This document shows, in pieces, positions 7,445 through 15,866 of a stretch of 56,296 bases of DNA. The notes below the pieces were generated by a model, which made no database searches, was not told where the DNA came from, and saw nothing but the letters and a program-made list of their open reading frames with translations. Both the position numbers and the translations under genes were made by a program. How positions within the stretch are numbered: the first letter of the stretch is position 1; each line of letters opens with the position of its first letter. Source of the stretch: Sphingomonas sp. PR090111-T3T-6A (GTDB lineage: Bacteria > Pseudomonadota > Alphaproteobacteria > Sphingomonadales > Sphingomonadaceae); the NCBI RefSeq assembly GCF_000383095.1, contig NZ_AORL01000001.1, positions 1-56,296 on the forward strand, read 5' to 3'.

Positions 7445-9355
7445 TCAGCCGGAAAGCGCCGGATAGTGTCTGTCGAGCCCACCAAGCGCTGCCTTGAGCG
7501 GCCCCAGCCACGGCTCGAAATGCCGCCATTGCTCCACGCCCTCACGAAAGATCGGGCGGCGGACCTGCTCGGAGCTCGCCGTCTGCACCGCGCGCTCGGT
7601 CTCCCAGAAGCGCAGGCAGGCGGGATCGAAGGGCAGCCCGACATGATCGAGCAGCGCGCGGATCTCGGCCTCGGTGTCCGCCACCATCGCCTCGTGCAGC
7701 ACGCGGTGGACGCGGCCCGGCAGCACCGCATCGACATGCGCCATCGCCGCGACATAATCGGCATAATAGCGGCCCATCTCGTCGAGCGCGTAGCTGAACG
7801 CCTGCCCCCGCGCGAAATGCTGCTTGAAGTTGGAGAAGCAGCAACCGAGCGGATGACGCCGCGTGTCGATGATCTTCGCGTTGGGCAGAATCAGATGGAT
7901 CAGCCCGACATGCGCCCAGTTGTTGGGCATCTTGTCGATGAAATAGGGCCGGTCGGTCTTGCGGTGGATGCGGGCGCCCTCGAGATATTCCTCGCCCAGC
8001 GCGCGCAGTTGCGCGGCGTCCAGCTCCGCCAGCACCTCCGGGTAGCGCGACGGGTCGGATCGCGCCTTGCGCCCCGACAGGCGGTGGGCGAGCGCGAGGA
8101 TGTCGGGCAGCTCGCGCGTCCCCTCGACGAGCGGATGGCTGGCGAGGATCTGCTCCACCAGCGTCGAGCCGGAGCGTGGCATCCCCAGCACGAAAATCGG
8201 GTCGGCGGCCTCCGCGCCCTGCCCTTTGCGTGCCTCGAAGAAGGCCGGCGTGAACAAAGACGCCGAACGCGAAACAAGGTCGCTCGTCTCGTCGGCGTCA
8301 TGGTCGATCACCTGCCGCCTCAGCCTGTTGCCCTCGGCATAATGGCGGAAGGAGGCTTCCCACGCGGCCGCATCCTCGAACGCCTTGCCGAGCGCGAAGT
8401 GGAGGTGGAAGCGATCCTCCGTGCCGATCTCGCCTTCGAGCGCCGCCTCCATGCGGGAGATATCCCCGGCCGTAAAGCGCACCGTCTTGAGGTTGGCGAG
8501 GCTCCACCACGCTTCGCCAAGGCCTGCGCGCAAATCGATGCTGCGGCGATAGGCGGCGACGCTGTCCTCTTGCCGCCCGACCGTCTTGAGTGCATGGCCA
8601 TAGCTCATCCACACCACCGCCGTATCGGGCCGCTGGCGCAGCACCGCCTCGAACTGCCCGATCGCCTGATCATGATCGCCGATCCGGCTGAGCACCGCGC
8701 CCTTGAGGTTGGTGTAGGCGGCGTTGTCCGGCTCGTCGGCGAGCAGCCGGTCCAGCTCCGCCAGCGCGTCGAGCGGGCGGTTCTGCCGATGCAGCACGGT
8801 GGCGAGGTTATAGCGCGCGGGCGCGAAGCTGGGCGACAGCTCGATCGCGCGGCGCAGCAGCTTCTCGGCATCGGCGTTGCGCCCGATCCGGCCGGCCAGC
8901 TCCGCCAGCATCCGGATCGCCGCGACGTCGGTGGGATGCTCGGCGAGCCACGGCTTCAGGATGCGCTCGGCAACGGACAGATCGTTCTCTGCCAGCGCGA
9001 TCGCCGCGCGGCGCAGCTCCGGGTCGTTCACCGAGGCGCGGATCTGGTGGGCGTAAGCGGCGTCAGCCCCCGCTCCGTCCCCCGAGAACAGGAGCTGGTC
9101 GCCGAGCGCACGCCAGATGTCAGCGGACTCGGGATCGCGCCCCGCCGCCTCGCGCAGCGTGCGGATCGCGTCCGCCCGCCGCCCCGTCGCCGCCAGTGCC
9201 TGCCCGAGCAGCAGCAGCCCCTGCGCATGGCCCGGCGCCGCGCGGAGAATCTCGCGCGCCTGCTCCTCGGCCAGCATCGGATCGCGGGTGAGCAGGCGGC
9301 GGGCGTGGGCGAGCGCCACATCCAGCGTTCCGCGCGGTTCCGATGCCGTGACCAT
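7445..9355 (-). CDS. TPR-repeat sulfotransferase
   Basis: A 636-aa two-part protein. The N-terminal half (about 1-330) is a tandem of tetratricopeptide repeats, seen in repeated W/Y-x2-LG-x3-L patterns such as IWRALGDQLLFSGD and VWMSYGHALKTVGRQEDSVAAYRRS. The C-terminal half (about 385-635) is a PAPS-dependent sulfotransferase with the 5'-phosphosulfate loop GMPRSGSTLVEQIL near residue 389. ATG at 9355 is preferred to the GTG one codon earlier. The gene follows the BetI-type regulator by 19 nt and precedes the receptor gene. TPR-sulfotransferase/TonB-receptor pairs recur in sphingomonads as far as I recall, but the sulfated target is not known. PAPS can be supplied by the cysD-cysNC genes in this window. 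Confidence 0.9.
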   Translation of the reverse strand: MVTASEPRGTLDVALAHARRLLTRDPMLAEEQAREILRAAPGHAQGLLLLGQALAATGRRADAIRTLREAAGRDPESADIWRALGDQLLFSGDGAGADAAYAHQIRASVNDPELRRAAIALAENDLSVAERILKPWLAEHPTDVAAIRMLAELAGRIGRNADAEKLLRRAIELSPSFAPARYNLATVLHRQNRPLDALAELDRLLADEPDNAAYTNLKGAVLSRIGDHDQAIGQFEAVLRQRPDTAVVWMSYGHALKTVGRQEDSVAAYRRSIDLRAGLGEAWWSLANLKTVRFTAGDISRMEAALEGEIGTEDRFHLHFALGKAFEDAAAWEASFRHYAEGNRLRRQVIDHDADETSDLVSRSASLFTPAFFEARKGQGAEAADPIFVLGMPRSGSTLVEQILASHPLVEGTRELPDILALAHRLSGRKARSDPSRYPEVLAELDAAQLRALGEEYLEGARIHRKTDRPYFIDKMPNNWAHVGLIHLILPNAKIIDTRRHPLGCCFSNFKQHFARGQAFSYALDEMGRYYADYVAAMAHVDAVLPGRVHRVLHEAMVADTEAEIRALLDHVGLPFDPACLRFWETERAVQTASSEQVRRPIFREGVEQWRHFEPWLGPLKAALGGLDRHYPALSG

Positions 9356-9374
9356 CACGCTCCGACCGTCCCCC

Positions 9375-9962
9375 TCAGCTAAATCGCGCCTCCAGCCAGC
9401 GCGTTGCGATGCCGATCGCCTCCTCCGGCGTGAACACGCTGTCGTCGAGGCACAGCTCCAGCCACAGCCCGTCGATCAGCGCGGTGATCGCCACCGCCTC
9501 CAGCCGATGGTTGCCGGGCGTGCGGCAGGCGTCGAGCAGCCGCTCCACCTCGGCGCGATAGGCGGCGTAGGTCTCGGCATGGGCGGCGGCGACCAGCGGC
9601 ATCGACTTGGTGAGGCTGAGCAGCCCGAGCCAAGTCGCGAGCAGGTCCGCATCCATCACCGGCGGGCGGAAATTGCCGCAGACATAAGCGGTGAGCCGCG
9701 CGCGCGGATCGGCCCCGGCGGCCTCCACCGCAGCGGCGAGCGCATCCCCCACCCGATCGGACACCTGCCGGTAGGCGGCGGCGAGCAACGGCTCCACGCC
9801 CTCGAAATGATGCGTCACGAGGCCCGGCGACACCCCCGCCTCCGCCGCGATCGTGCGGACCGAGACGCCGCCCGCGCCATGGATGGCGAGCGCGCGCTCG
9901 GCCGCGTCGATCAGCGCCTGCCGACGCTCGACCGGAGCCCGTCTGTATCCCGCCCGCGCCAC
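9375..9962 (-). CDS. BetI-type TetR-family transcriptional repressor
   Basis: A TetR-family regulator of 195 aa from GTG 9962, which lies one base after the peptidase stop (TGACGTG) and gives translational coupling. The N-terminal helix-turn-helix region (about 12-58) reads RRQALIDAAERALAIHG then VRTIAAEAGVSPGLVTHHFEG. The C-terminal part (LTAYVCGNF, ATWLGLLSLTKSMP, ALIDGLWLELCLD) is that of BetI-like proteins. BetI itself represses choline-to-betaine genes; no bet genes are here, so the family name does not give the ligand. Its position inside the run suggests it controls the peptidase-sulfotransferase-receptor-amidohydrolase genes. Confidence 0.87.
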   Translation of the reverse strand: MARAGYRRAPVERRQALIDAAERALAIHGAGGVSVRTIAAEAGVSPGLVTHHFEGVEPLLAAAYRQVSDRVGDALAAAVEAAGADPRARLTAYVCGNFRPPVMDADLLATWLGLLSLTKSMPLVAAAHAETYAAYRAEVERLLDACRTPGNHRLEAVAITALIDGLWLELCLDDSVFTPEEAIGIATRWLEARFS

Positions 9963-9963
9963 G

Positions 9964-11364
9964 TCAGCGCGACGACAGGGTGATGAGCAGGCTGTGCCAC
10001 TGCACCAGCGCACCTGGGATGGCGGCCACGGGCGCGCGCTCGTTCAGGCCATGGGCGAAATCGTCGGACGGCTTCATGAACACCGCCGACACGCCATAGC
10101 TCGGCACCCCGTTGGCGCGGAAATGGAGGCTGTCGCTGGCGCCTGCCGCCATGTTGGGGACCACCGGCACGCCCGGATGGGCAAGGTCCACCGCCTTTTT
10201 CACCGCGTCCATCACGTCGGGGCGGAGCGGCGAGGCGTCGCTGGCGGTCGGATCGCCGATGGTGGCGAAGGTCGCATCCTTGTCGGCCACCACCTGCTTC
10301 AGCGTCGCCTCCACATCGGCGACCTTCACGCCGGGGAAGATGCGGCAGTTGACCGACACCGATGCCTTCTGCGGCAGCGCGTTGAGCGCATGGCCGCCCT
10401 GCAACATCGTCGCGACGCAGGTGGTGCGGACCTGCCCGATATATTCGGGATCGGCCGAGAGCGTGGCGGCGGCCTCGGCATCCTTCGGGTTCGCCGCGAA
10501 GCGCCGCATCGCATCGCCGAGCGCGCCCGGCGTCTTCTCGGCGGTGGCCTTGAGATAGGCGACGGTCAGCTCGTTGGACTGGACGGGAAACTGATAAGAC
10601 GCGATCCGGTCGATCGCCTTGGCGAGGCGATAGATCGCGTTTTCGTGCGGCGAGCCGGGACGGCTGGAATGGCCGCCGGGGCTGGTGAAGCTGATCTCGA
10701 AATCGGCATAGGTCTTCTCGCCGGCCTGGAAGCCGAAGACCATCGGCTTGCCGTTCTCGTCGAGCGTGCCGCCACCGCCGTCGCCGTTCAGCACCAGCTC
10801 CGCGTTCTTGAGCTGGCCGGCCAGCACGCGGGTGGTCGCCATCGCCGTCTCCTCGTCGCCCGAGAGCGCGAGGATGATGGTACGGCGGGGCTTGTAGCCC
10901 TCCTGCTTCATCCGGATGAGCGTGGTGACCACCATCGCCACGTCGAACTTGTTGTCGAGCGAGCCGCGGCCATAGACATAGCCGTTCTCCACCACCGGCT
11001 TGAACGGATCGCGCGTCCAGTCCTTCGGATCGGCGGCGACGACATCCATATGGTCGGAGATGACGAGCGGCTTCAGCGCCTTGTCGGTGCCGGGCCATGT
11101 GACCGTGAGCGCGCCCGTCTCGCCGATCGGCTGGAAACGGATGTCGCTCTCGGCAAAGCCCGCCTGCCTGAACTGGCCGGCGAGATAGTTGGCGAACGCC
11201 GGGATCTGGTGGAAGCCCTCGACCGTCTTGAAGCTCACCGCCGTCTTGAGCAGCTCCAGCGCGCGGTCCGCCTCGCCGGCAGGCGGAGTCGCCGGCAGCG
11301 CGAACGCCACGCCCGAGACGCCCACCGCCCATGCGGCCAGCACGGCCTTGCTCCAACGCGACAT
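9964..11364 (-). CDS. Exported M20-family metallopeptidase
   Basis: Zinc aminoacylase/carboxypeptidase of family M20, 466 aa. The start chosen is ATG 11364, which begins a signal peptide (cleavage about residue 24, after AFA) and has an AGGGGG Shine-Dalgarno 5 nt upstream. Metal and catalytic residues are visible: ISDHMDVV, GRGSLDNKFD (bridging Asp), LSGDEET (general-base Glu plus ligand) and the late ligand in DFAHGLNER. The dimerisation insert SPGGHSSRPG is also present. It probably cleaves dipeptides or N-acyl amino acids in the periplasm. It opens the tightly spaced run to BetI, sulfotransferase, receptor and amidohydrolase, and has a candidate promoter just upstream. Confidence 0.9.
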   Translation of the reverse strand: MSRWSKAVLAAWAVGVSGVAFALPATPPAGEADRALELLKTAVSFKTVEGFHQIPAFANYLAGQFRQAGFAESDIRFQPIGETGALTVTWPGTDKALKPLVISDHMDVVAADPKDWTRDPFKPVVENGYVYGRGSLDNKFDVAMVVTTLIRMKQEGYKPRRTIILALSGDEETAMATTRVLAGQLKNAELVLNGDGGGGTLDENGKPMVFGFQAGEKTYADFEISFTSPGGHSSRPGSPHENAIYRLAKAIDRIASYQFPVQSNELTVAYLKATAEKTPGALGDAMRRFAANPKDAEAAATLSADPEYIGQVRTTCVATMLQGGHALNALPQKASVSVNCRIFPGVKVADVEATLKQVVADKDATFATIGDPTASDASPLRPDVMDAVKKAVDLAHPGVPVVPNMAAGASDSLHFRANGVPSYGVSAVFMKPSDDFAHGLNERAPVAAIPGALVQWHSLLITLSSR

Positions 11365-11393
11365 GAAACCCCCTGATCCGGTCTTGTTGGACA

Positions 11394-11421
11394 ATCGTAT
11401 CGTTGCCCGCCCGGCAGTCAA
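11394..11421 (-). promoter_or_regulatory. Candidate sigma-70-type promoter before the M20 peptidase
   Basis: Read on the minus strand, TTGACT (11421-11416) and TACGAT (11399-11394) are separated by 16 nt, about 30 nt before the peptidase ATG. The gap to the upstream PLP-enzyme gene is only 64 bp. The run may therefore be transcribed both from here and by read-through. The AT-rich CAACGATACGATTG around the -10 has weak dyad symmetry and could be the BetI-type operator, but that is a guess. Confidence 0.4.
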
Positions 11422-11428
11422 CAGGCTG

Positions 11429-12517
11429 TCACATAGACGCGGTCAGCCGATCGATGTCCTCGGCGCTGTTGTAGATATGGGGGGATAGCCGGATGCAGCC
11501 CTCCCGCGCGTCCACGAACAGGCCGGCCTCGCGGAGCTTCGCCAGCGTCGCCGCCGCATCGTCGACCGCGACGAGCACGGCATTGCCGCGCCTCCCCCGG
11601 GCCGAGCGGATGCGGTCGGGCAAGGCGTCGTGGAGGTGCTGGATCAGGCCCTGATTGTGCGCGTGGATCGTCTCCACGCCGATATCGAGGATGCGCCCGA
11701 TCGAGAAAGCCGCCTGCGCGAAGGGCAGCACCGAGGGTGTTCCGCCCCAGAAGCGGCTGGCGTCCCCGGCCGCGCGGAAATCGTGGATGTCGAACGCGAA
11801 GGGGTTGGCGTGCGAGAACCAGCCGACGTCGATCGGATCGGTCGCGCCCAGCGCCGTGTCCGACACCCACAGGAAGGCCGCCCCCGGCCCGCCGCACAGG
11901 AACTTGACCGAGGAACCGACCACGAAATCCGCCGTCCACTCCGCCACGTCGACCGGTACGACGCCGAGCGTCTGCACCGCGTCGACGATGGTGAACACGC
12001 CCTCCCGCCGCGCCGCGCGCGTGATCGCGTCGACCGGCAGGCGGGCGCTACGGTTCGAGAAGGCATGGGTGACGAGCGCCACCTGCACGTCGCCAGCCGC
12101 CATTTCCGCCGCCCAGCGCGCCGCATCCTCCGCCTCGGCGCCCCGCGGCAGGAAGCGCGTGCGATAGCCCCGCGCCGCCGCCGCCGAGGCGACGAAGCCG
12201 ATCGAAGGGAAGTCTTCCTCGCTCAACAGGATCACGTCCCGCCCCGCCCGCGTGGGCAACGCGTGGATGATCTTGGCGACCGCGCTCGACACGTTGGTCT
12301 GCGGGCAGACCTGATCCGCCCGCGCGCCGATCAGCCGGGCGACCGCTTCCCGGAAGCCCGACACCGCCCCCAGCCACGCCGGCCATGCGTCGCCGCCCGC
12401 CTCGCTCCACGGCTGGTAGAAAGCCTCGGCCACCGCCGCCTCCGATCCGCGCGGCAGGCAGCCGACCGAGTGGCTGAGCAGATAGACGCCCTCGGGCATG
12501 TGGAAGTGCGATCTCAT
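11429..12517 (-). CDS. Class V aminotransferase / kynureninase-like PLP enzyme
   Basis: Fold-type I PLP enzyme of 362 aa from ATG 12517. The PLP lysine is in VVGSSVKFLCGGPGAAFLW (Lys near 204). The Asp that contacts the pyridine nitrogen is in FTIVDAVQTLG, and an active-site loop is RFWGGTPSVLPFAQA. The spacing and the GGPG following the lysine resemble kynureninases more than phosphoserine aminotransferases. Kynureninase cleaves kynurenine to anthranilate and alanine; substrate here is unproven. It is divergent from a PrnB-family gene with a 63-bp shared upstream region and stands ahead of the M20 peptidase run. The pairing with an IDO/TDO-superfamily protein points to a tryptophan- or indole-derived substrate. 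Confidence 0.82.
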   Translation of the reverse strand: MRSHFHMPEGVYLLSHSVGCLPRGSEAAVAEAFYQPWSEAGGDAWPAWLGAVSGFREAVARLIGARADQVCPQTNVSSAVAKIIHALPTRAGRDVILLSEEDFPSIGFVASAAAARGYRTRFLPRGAEAEDAARWAAEMAAGDVQVALVTHAFSNRSARLPVDAITRAARREGVFTIVDAVQTLGVVPVDVAEWTADFVVGSSVKFLCGGPGAAFLWVSDTALGATDPIDVGWFSHANPFAFDIHDFRAAGDASRFWGGTPSVLPFAQAAFSIGRILDIGVETIHAHNQGLIQHLHDALPDRIRSARGRRGNAVLVAVDDAAATLAKLREAGLFVDAREGCIRLSPHIYNSAEDIDRLTASM

Positions 12518-12580
12518 GACCGGAGTGGTTGCATCGCCCGCAGCCAAGTGCAAGGCAGTCGCCACCAGAGGGAGTGGATG

Positions 12581-13753
12581 ATGGGTAGCGTTGCCGAGAG
12601 CTTCGATCGCTGGATTCGGGGTGCGTTCGTGGAGATGAACAGCGCGCTGGAGAGGCTCTATTTCGCGCAGGAGGATCGCGGCCAGGTCGAAGGCGTCGGC
12701 GACGCGATCAAGCAGGCGCTGCATGACGAGGGTCATGCCCATGTCGTGGCGCTGTGGCGCGAGGGGAATACCGGCGACGGCTTCGAGAGCGCGTTCGGCG
12801 TGCTCGGCAATGTCGGCATGTATCTCGCGGCGCTGCGCCGGCACGAGCTGACCAACCCCGCCCGCGAGGAGCGCTCCCCCTTCCGCGAGGCCTCGTCGCT
12901 GGCGCTCGATGTCGGCACCGCGATCGGCATGGCGCCGCGCTTCGCCACCGCGCATCTCGCCACGCACAACCGGGCGATTCATGGCCTGCGCAAGAGCTTC
13001 ACCGACCTGCCGGACGAGTTCCTCTTCATCGACGAGAACGCACGCGGCATCCTCGCCTTCCAGCGCGCAGCCGATGCGCTCGGCCGGATCGTTCCGCTCG
13101 GCGTCACCAACCCGGTGGCCGACACGCTGTTCGCCGCCGCCGCCGATGCCATGCGCGAGGTGATCGCGATCAACCAGCGCCTGTTCGATCAGCTCGACGT
13201 GGCGCGCTTCTTCTGGAGCGTCAGGCCCTATTACAAGCCCTATCGCGTCGGCCGGCAGGAATATCGCGGGGCCAATGCGGGGGATTTCTCGGGGATCAAC
13301 GAGATCGACCTGCTGCTCGGCCTCTGCCGCGCGAGCGATCCCTATTATGCGCAGCTTCTCGTCGACAAGATGGCGTTCATGCTGCCCGGCGATCAGGCGC
13401 GCCTGCGCGAGACCATGCGCCACAGGAGCCTGATGGACGAGTTGCTGATGCTCGCCGACGACCATGCCGGGGCGGACTGGTTCCAGGCCAACGCCCGCGC
13501 CTTCCTCGACATCTGCGACCTCTATGCGGAGACGGCGCGCCAGCATCATGACGCGCTCGTCCGCCGCTTCATCGAGGAGCCTTCCGAGGGGCTCGCCGAG
13601 AACCGGATGGCGGGGCTCACCGCCTCCGGCCCGCCGCTCGCCGTGCTGCTGCGCTCGCTGGAGACGCTGCGCGACTTCCGCATGGCAGCGCCTCGCCACG
13701 ATATCGAGACCCGCGCCGACGACCTCGCCCGCCTGCGCGCGGCGGCCGGCTAG
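12581..13753 (+). CDS. PrnB-family (IDO/TDO superfamily) heme protein
   Basis: A 390-aa all-helical protein matching the PrnB family (formerly DUF1864), relatives of indoleamine and tryptophan 2,3-dioxygenase. From memory, PrnB has LRPFYEPIRVGGQSYLGP; here the same place reads VRPYYKPYRVGRQEYRGA. The PrnB proximal heme ligand in the APHLKLAERAY segment matches RQHHDALVRRF here, so His323 (or His322) is the likely heme ligand. ATG 12581 is 6 nt from a GAGGGAG ribosome site; ATG 12578 is possible but close. No prn pathway or halogenase genes are nearby. A divergent kynureninase-like gene makes an oxygen-dependent attack on an aromatic amino acid plausible. The reaction is unknown. Confidence 0.78.
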   Translation: MGSVAESFDRWIRGAFVEMNSALERLYFAQEDRGQVEGVGDAIKQALHDEGHAHVVALWREGNTGDGFESAFGVLGNVGMYLAALRRHELTNPAREERSPFREASSLALDVGTAIGMAPRFATAHLATHNRAIHGLRKSFTDLPDEFLFIDENARGILAFQRAADALGRIVPLGVTNPVADTLFAAAADAMREVIAINQRLFDQLDVARFFWSVRPYYKPYRVGRQEYRGANAGDFSGINEIDLLLGLCRASDPYYAQLLVDKMAFMLPGDQARLRETMRHRSLMDELLMLADDHAGADWFQANARAFLDICDLYAETARQHHDALVRRFIEEPSEGLAENRMAGLTASGPPLAVLLRSLETLRDFRMAAPRHDIETRADDLARLRAAAG

Positions 13754-14607
13754 GCCTTGGGCGGCTGGCCGAGCGCCGCCCAGTCGCGTGTTCCCCCATC
13801 GGCGCCGATGATCTTGTCCATGCGCGCGGCGAGCAGGCGGATGAAGGGGATATCCGCCCCCTCGCCCGCAGCATCCAGCGCGAGGCCCACATCCTTGCGG
13901 CCGAGACGCAGCGGGAAGCCCGCCGGCTCGAACTTCTCCGTCGCGATCAGCGGGCCGTAGACGGTCATCATCCGGCTCCCGAAATCGGTCTCGCGGAAGA
14001 AATCGGCCATGGTCTCCGCCGCCACGCCCTCGGAGCCAGCAATGCGATAGGCCTCGGTCAGCGTCTCGATGATCGCCGCGATCGAGGCATTGGCCGCGAG
14101 CTTCGACACCGCCGCCATCGCGGGCTCCGCGCCCATGCGCAGCACCTTCTGCCCCATCGCCCCGAACAGCGGCTGGAGGCGTTCCAGATCCTCGTCCGCA
14201 CCGCCCGCGATGATCGAGAGCTTGCCCGCCGCCGCCGCATCCGGCCGCCCCAGCACCTGCGCCGAGACGAAGCGCTGCCCCTTCGCGCGATGCGCCTCGG
14301 TCAGCCGCCTGGTCAGCGCCACGCTCACCGTGCTGCACGAGACATGCAGCACGCCCTCGCCGGCCGAGAGGATGCCGCCTTCGCCCTCCGTCACCGCCTC
14401 CAGCGCGGCATCGTTGGCGAGCATGGTGAAGACGATCCCGGCTTTCGCGGCCTCGGCCGGCGTCGAGGCGCGCGCCGCGCCCTGCTCCACGATCGCGTCC
14501 GCCTTCGCCGCATCGCGGTTCCACACCGTCAGCCGATGGCCAGCCTCCAGCAGCCGCTGTGCCATGCCATGGCCCATCTGCCCGATCCCGACGAAACCTG
14601 CGTCCAT
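13750..14607 (-). CDS. NAD(P)-dependent beta-hydroxyacid dehydrogenase (HIBADH family)
   Basis: A 285-aa oxidoreductase of the 3-hydroxyisobutyrate dehydrogenase / glyoxylate reductase family. The Rossmann start is GFVGIGQMGHGMAQRLLEAGH (residues 4-24), with the NADP-favouring WNRDAAK after beta-2. The substrate-binding segment is seen as a variant VSCSTVSV. The usual catalytic Lys lies in AVSKLAANASIAAIIE, and the C-terminal helix region includes LGRKDVGLALDAA. Its stop overlaps the stop of the PrnB-like gene on the other strand by the shared bases CTAG. Small-acid reductase by family; substrate not known. Confidence 0.87.
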   Translation of the reverse strand: MDAGFVGIGQMGHGMAQRLLEAGHRLTVWNRDAAKADAIVEQGAARASTPAEAAKAGIVFTMLANDAALEAVTEGEGGILSAGEGVLHVSCSTVSVALTRRLTEAHRAKGQRFVSAQVLGRPDAAAAGKLSIIAGGADEDLERLQPLFGAMGQKVLRMGAEPAMAAVSKLAANASIAAIIETLTEAYRIAGSEGVAAETMADFFRETDFGSRMMTVYGPLIATEKFEPAGFPLRLGRKDVGLALDAAGEGADIPFIRLLAARMDKIIGADGGTRDWAALGQPPKA

Positions 14608-14739
14608 ATCCCTGTCTCCCGTCCCAGCGGCGTCCGCGCCGAGTTGGGGCGCCCGGCGGCCTCCCGCAATGAGCCGCGTATGAACAAACGGTCATCTACC
14701 CCTCATTGCGTTGCAAATGGCGAACCGTGAGAAGGGGCC

Positions 14740-15198
14740 ATGATGGCGTATCGGCGCATGACGGAGCGCCGCATCGGACGGGGGCTCGCAATCGGCGTCG
14801 GCATCGTTGTCGGGGCCGTCGCGCTTGTTCTGATGCTGGCGGAAAATGGCAGCTTCCAGCGGTTCGGCCGCGGGGGCGGCGCGGTCACATCCATCCCCGG
14901 CCTGACCATCGGCGACACGCACGACCAGATGCCGATCGTCACCAGCGTCCGATCCAACGGCGCGGCGGAGCGGGCCGGCATCCGCGTCGGCGACGAGATC
15001 GAGGCGATCGACGGCCATGCCGTCCACAATGTCGCGGCGTTGCGCGCCGTGATGCAGCAACAGGGAACGCAACGTCTGGCGCTTCATATCCGGCGTGGAG
15101 ATGCGGTATGGACGATCGCGATCGACCGCAAGGAACCAGCGGGCGATGCCATGGCGGTGACGGGGACAGTATATGGCGCAGAAAATCCTGCTGATTGA
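14740..15198 (+). CDS. Membrane-anchored periplasmic PDZ-domain protein
   Basis: A 152-aa protein with one N-terminal transmembrane segment (about residues 13-35, after several Arg, so the rest is periplasmic) and one PDZ domain (about 60-135). The domain shows MPIVTSVRSNGAAERAGIRVGDEIEAIDGHAV and a strand with HIRRGD. There is no protease domain, so it is not DegS/HtrA. PDZ domains bind exposed C-termini of proteins. The gene overlaps the response-regulator start by 26 bp and begins the three-gene PDZ-regulator-kinase operon. It may sense misfolded envelope proteins for the kinase, or modulate it. That role is inference. Confidence 0.8.
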   Translation: MMAYRRMTERRIGRGLAIGVGIVVGAVALVLMLAENGSFQRFGRGGGAVTSIPGLTIGDTHDQMPIVTSVRSNGAAERAGIRVGDEIEAIDGHAVHNVAALRAVMQQQGTQRLALHIRRGDAVWTIAIDRKEPAGDAMAVTGTVYGAENPAD

Positions 15199-15859
15199 GG
15201 ACGACGCGCAGACCGCAGGCTATATCGTCAAAGGGCTGACCGAAGAGGGCATGACGGTGGATCATGCCGCCAACGGCCGCGACGGGCTCTTCCACGCGAC
15301 GGACGGCGGCTATGACGCGATCATCCTCGATCGGATGCTGCCGGGGATGGACGGCATGGCGGTGCTGGGCGCACTCCGGGCAGGCGGCATCCATACGCCG
15401 GTGCTGATGCTCTCGGCGCTCGCGGCGGTGGACGACCGGGTGGCGGGGCTCACCGCCGGATCGGACGATTATCTCACCAAGCCCTTCGCCTTCGCCGAGC
15501 TGCTGGCAAGGCTCCGCCTGATGCTCCGCCGTGGCGGGGCGAGCGCGCAGCCGACGACGCGCCTCTCCTGCGGCGGGCTGGAGATGGACCTCCTCTCGCG
15601 CAAGGTGAAGCGGGATTCGCGCCCGATCGAGCTTCAGCCGCGCGAGTTCCGCCTTCTCGAATATCTCCTGCGCCACAAGGAGCAGGTGGTCACGCGCACC
15701 ATGCTGCTGGAGGGCGTGTGGGACTATCATTTCGATCCCGGCACCAACGTGATCGACGTCCATGTCAGCCGCCTGCGCCGCAAGATCGACGATGGCGAGA
15801 CGGTGCCGCTGATCCACACGGTGCGCGGCGCGGGCTACCGGCTCGGCACCGAAGCCTGA
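15173..15859 (+). CDS. OmpR/PhoB-family response regulator
   Basis: A 228-aa two-domain regulator. The receiver domain (1-115) has the acidic pair EDD at the start, the phospho-acceptor Asp in AIILDRMLPGMDG (near residue 52) and the signalling Lys in DDYLTKPFAFAELLARL. The C-terminal winged helix (about 130-225) shows LQPREFRLLEYLL and VIDVHVSRLRRKID. It starts inside the PDZ gene and is followed 7 bp later by the histidine kinase. The set resembles envelope-stress or metal-responding systems such as CpxR or CusR, but no single target can be read here. Confidence 0.95.
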   Translation: MAQKILLIEDDAQTAGYIVKGLTEEGMTVDHAANGRDGLFHATDGGYDAIILDRMLPGMDGMAVLGALRAGGIHTPVLMLSALAAVDDRVAGLTAGSDDYLTKPFAFAELLARLRLMLRRGGASAQPTTRLSCGGLEMDLLSRKVKRDSRPIELQPREFRLLEYLLRHKEQVVTRTMLLEGVWDYHFDPGTNVIDVHVSRLRRKIDDGETVPLIHTVRGAGYRLGTEA

Positions 15860-15866
15860 GCGGACG

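Noticed and set aside
5369-9382. Plus-strand open frame of over 1300 codons
   Set aside because: It lies antisense to the TonB receptor and sulfotransferase genes, is Arg/Ala/Asp-rich without any domain, and is the usual mirror of codon bias in GC-rich DNA.
9375-9962. Direct assignment of the regulator as betaine repressor BetI
   Set aside because: No choline or betaine genes are adjacent; only family-level likeness is supported.
11429-14695. A single minus-strand frame that would join the PLP enzyme to a long upstream protein
   Set aside because: The upstream part crosses the real PrnB-family and HIBADH genes in other frames. The PLP enzyme has its own ATG at 12517 with correct family length.
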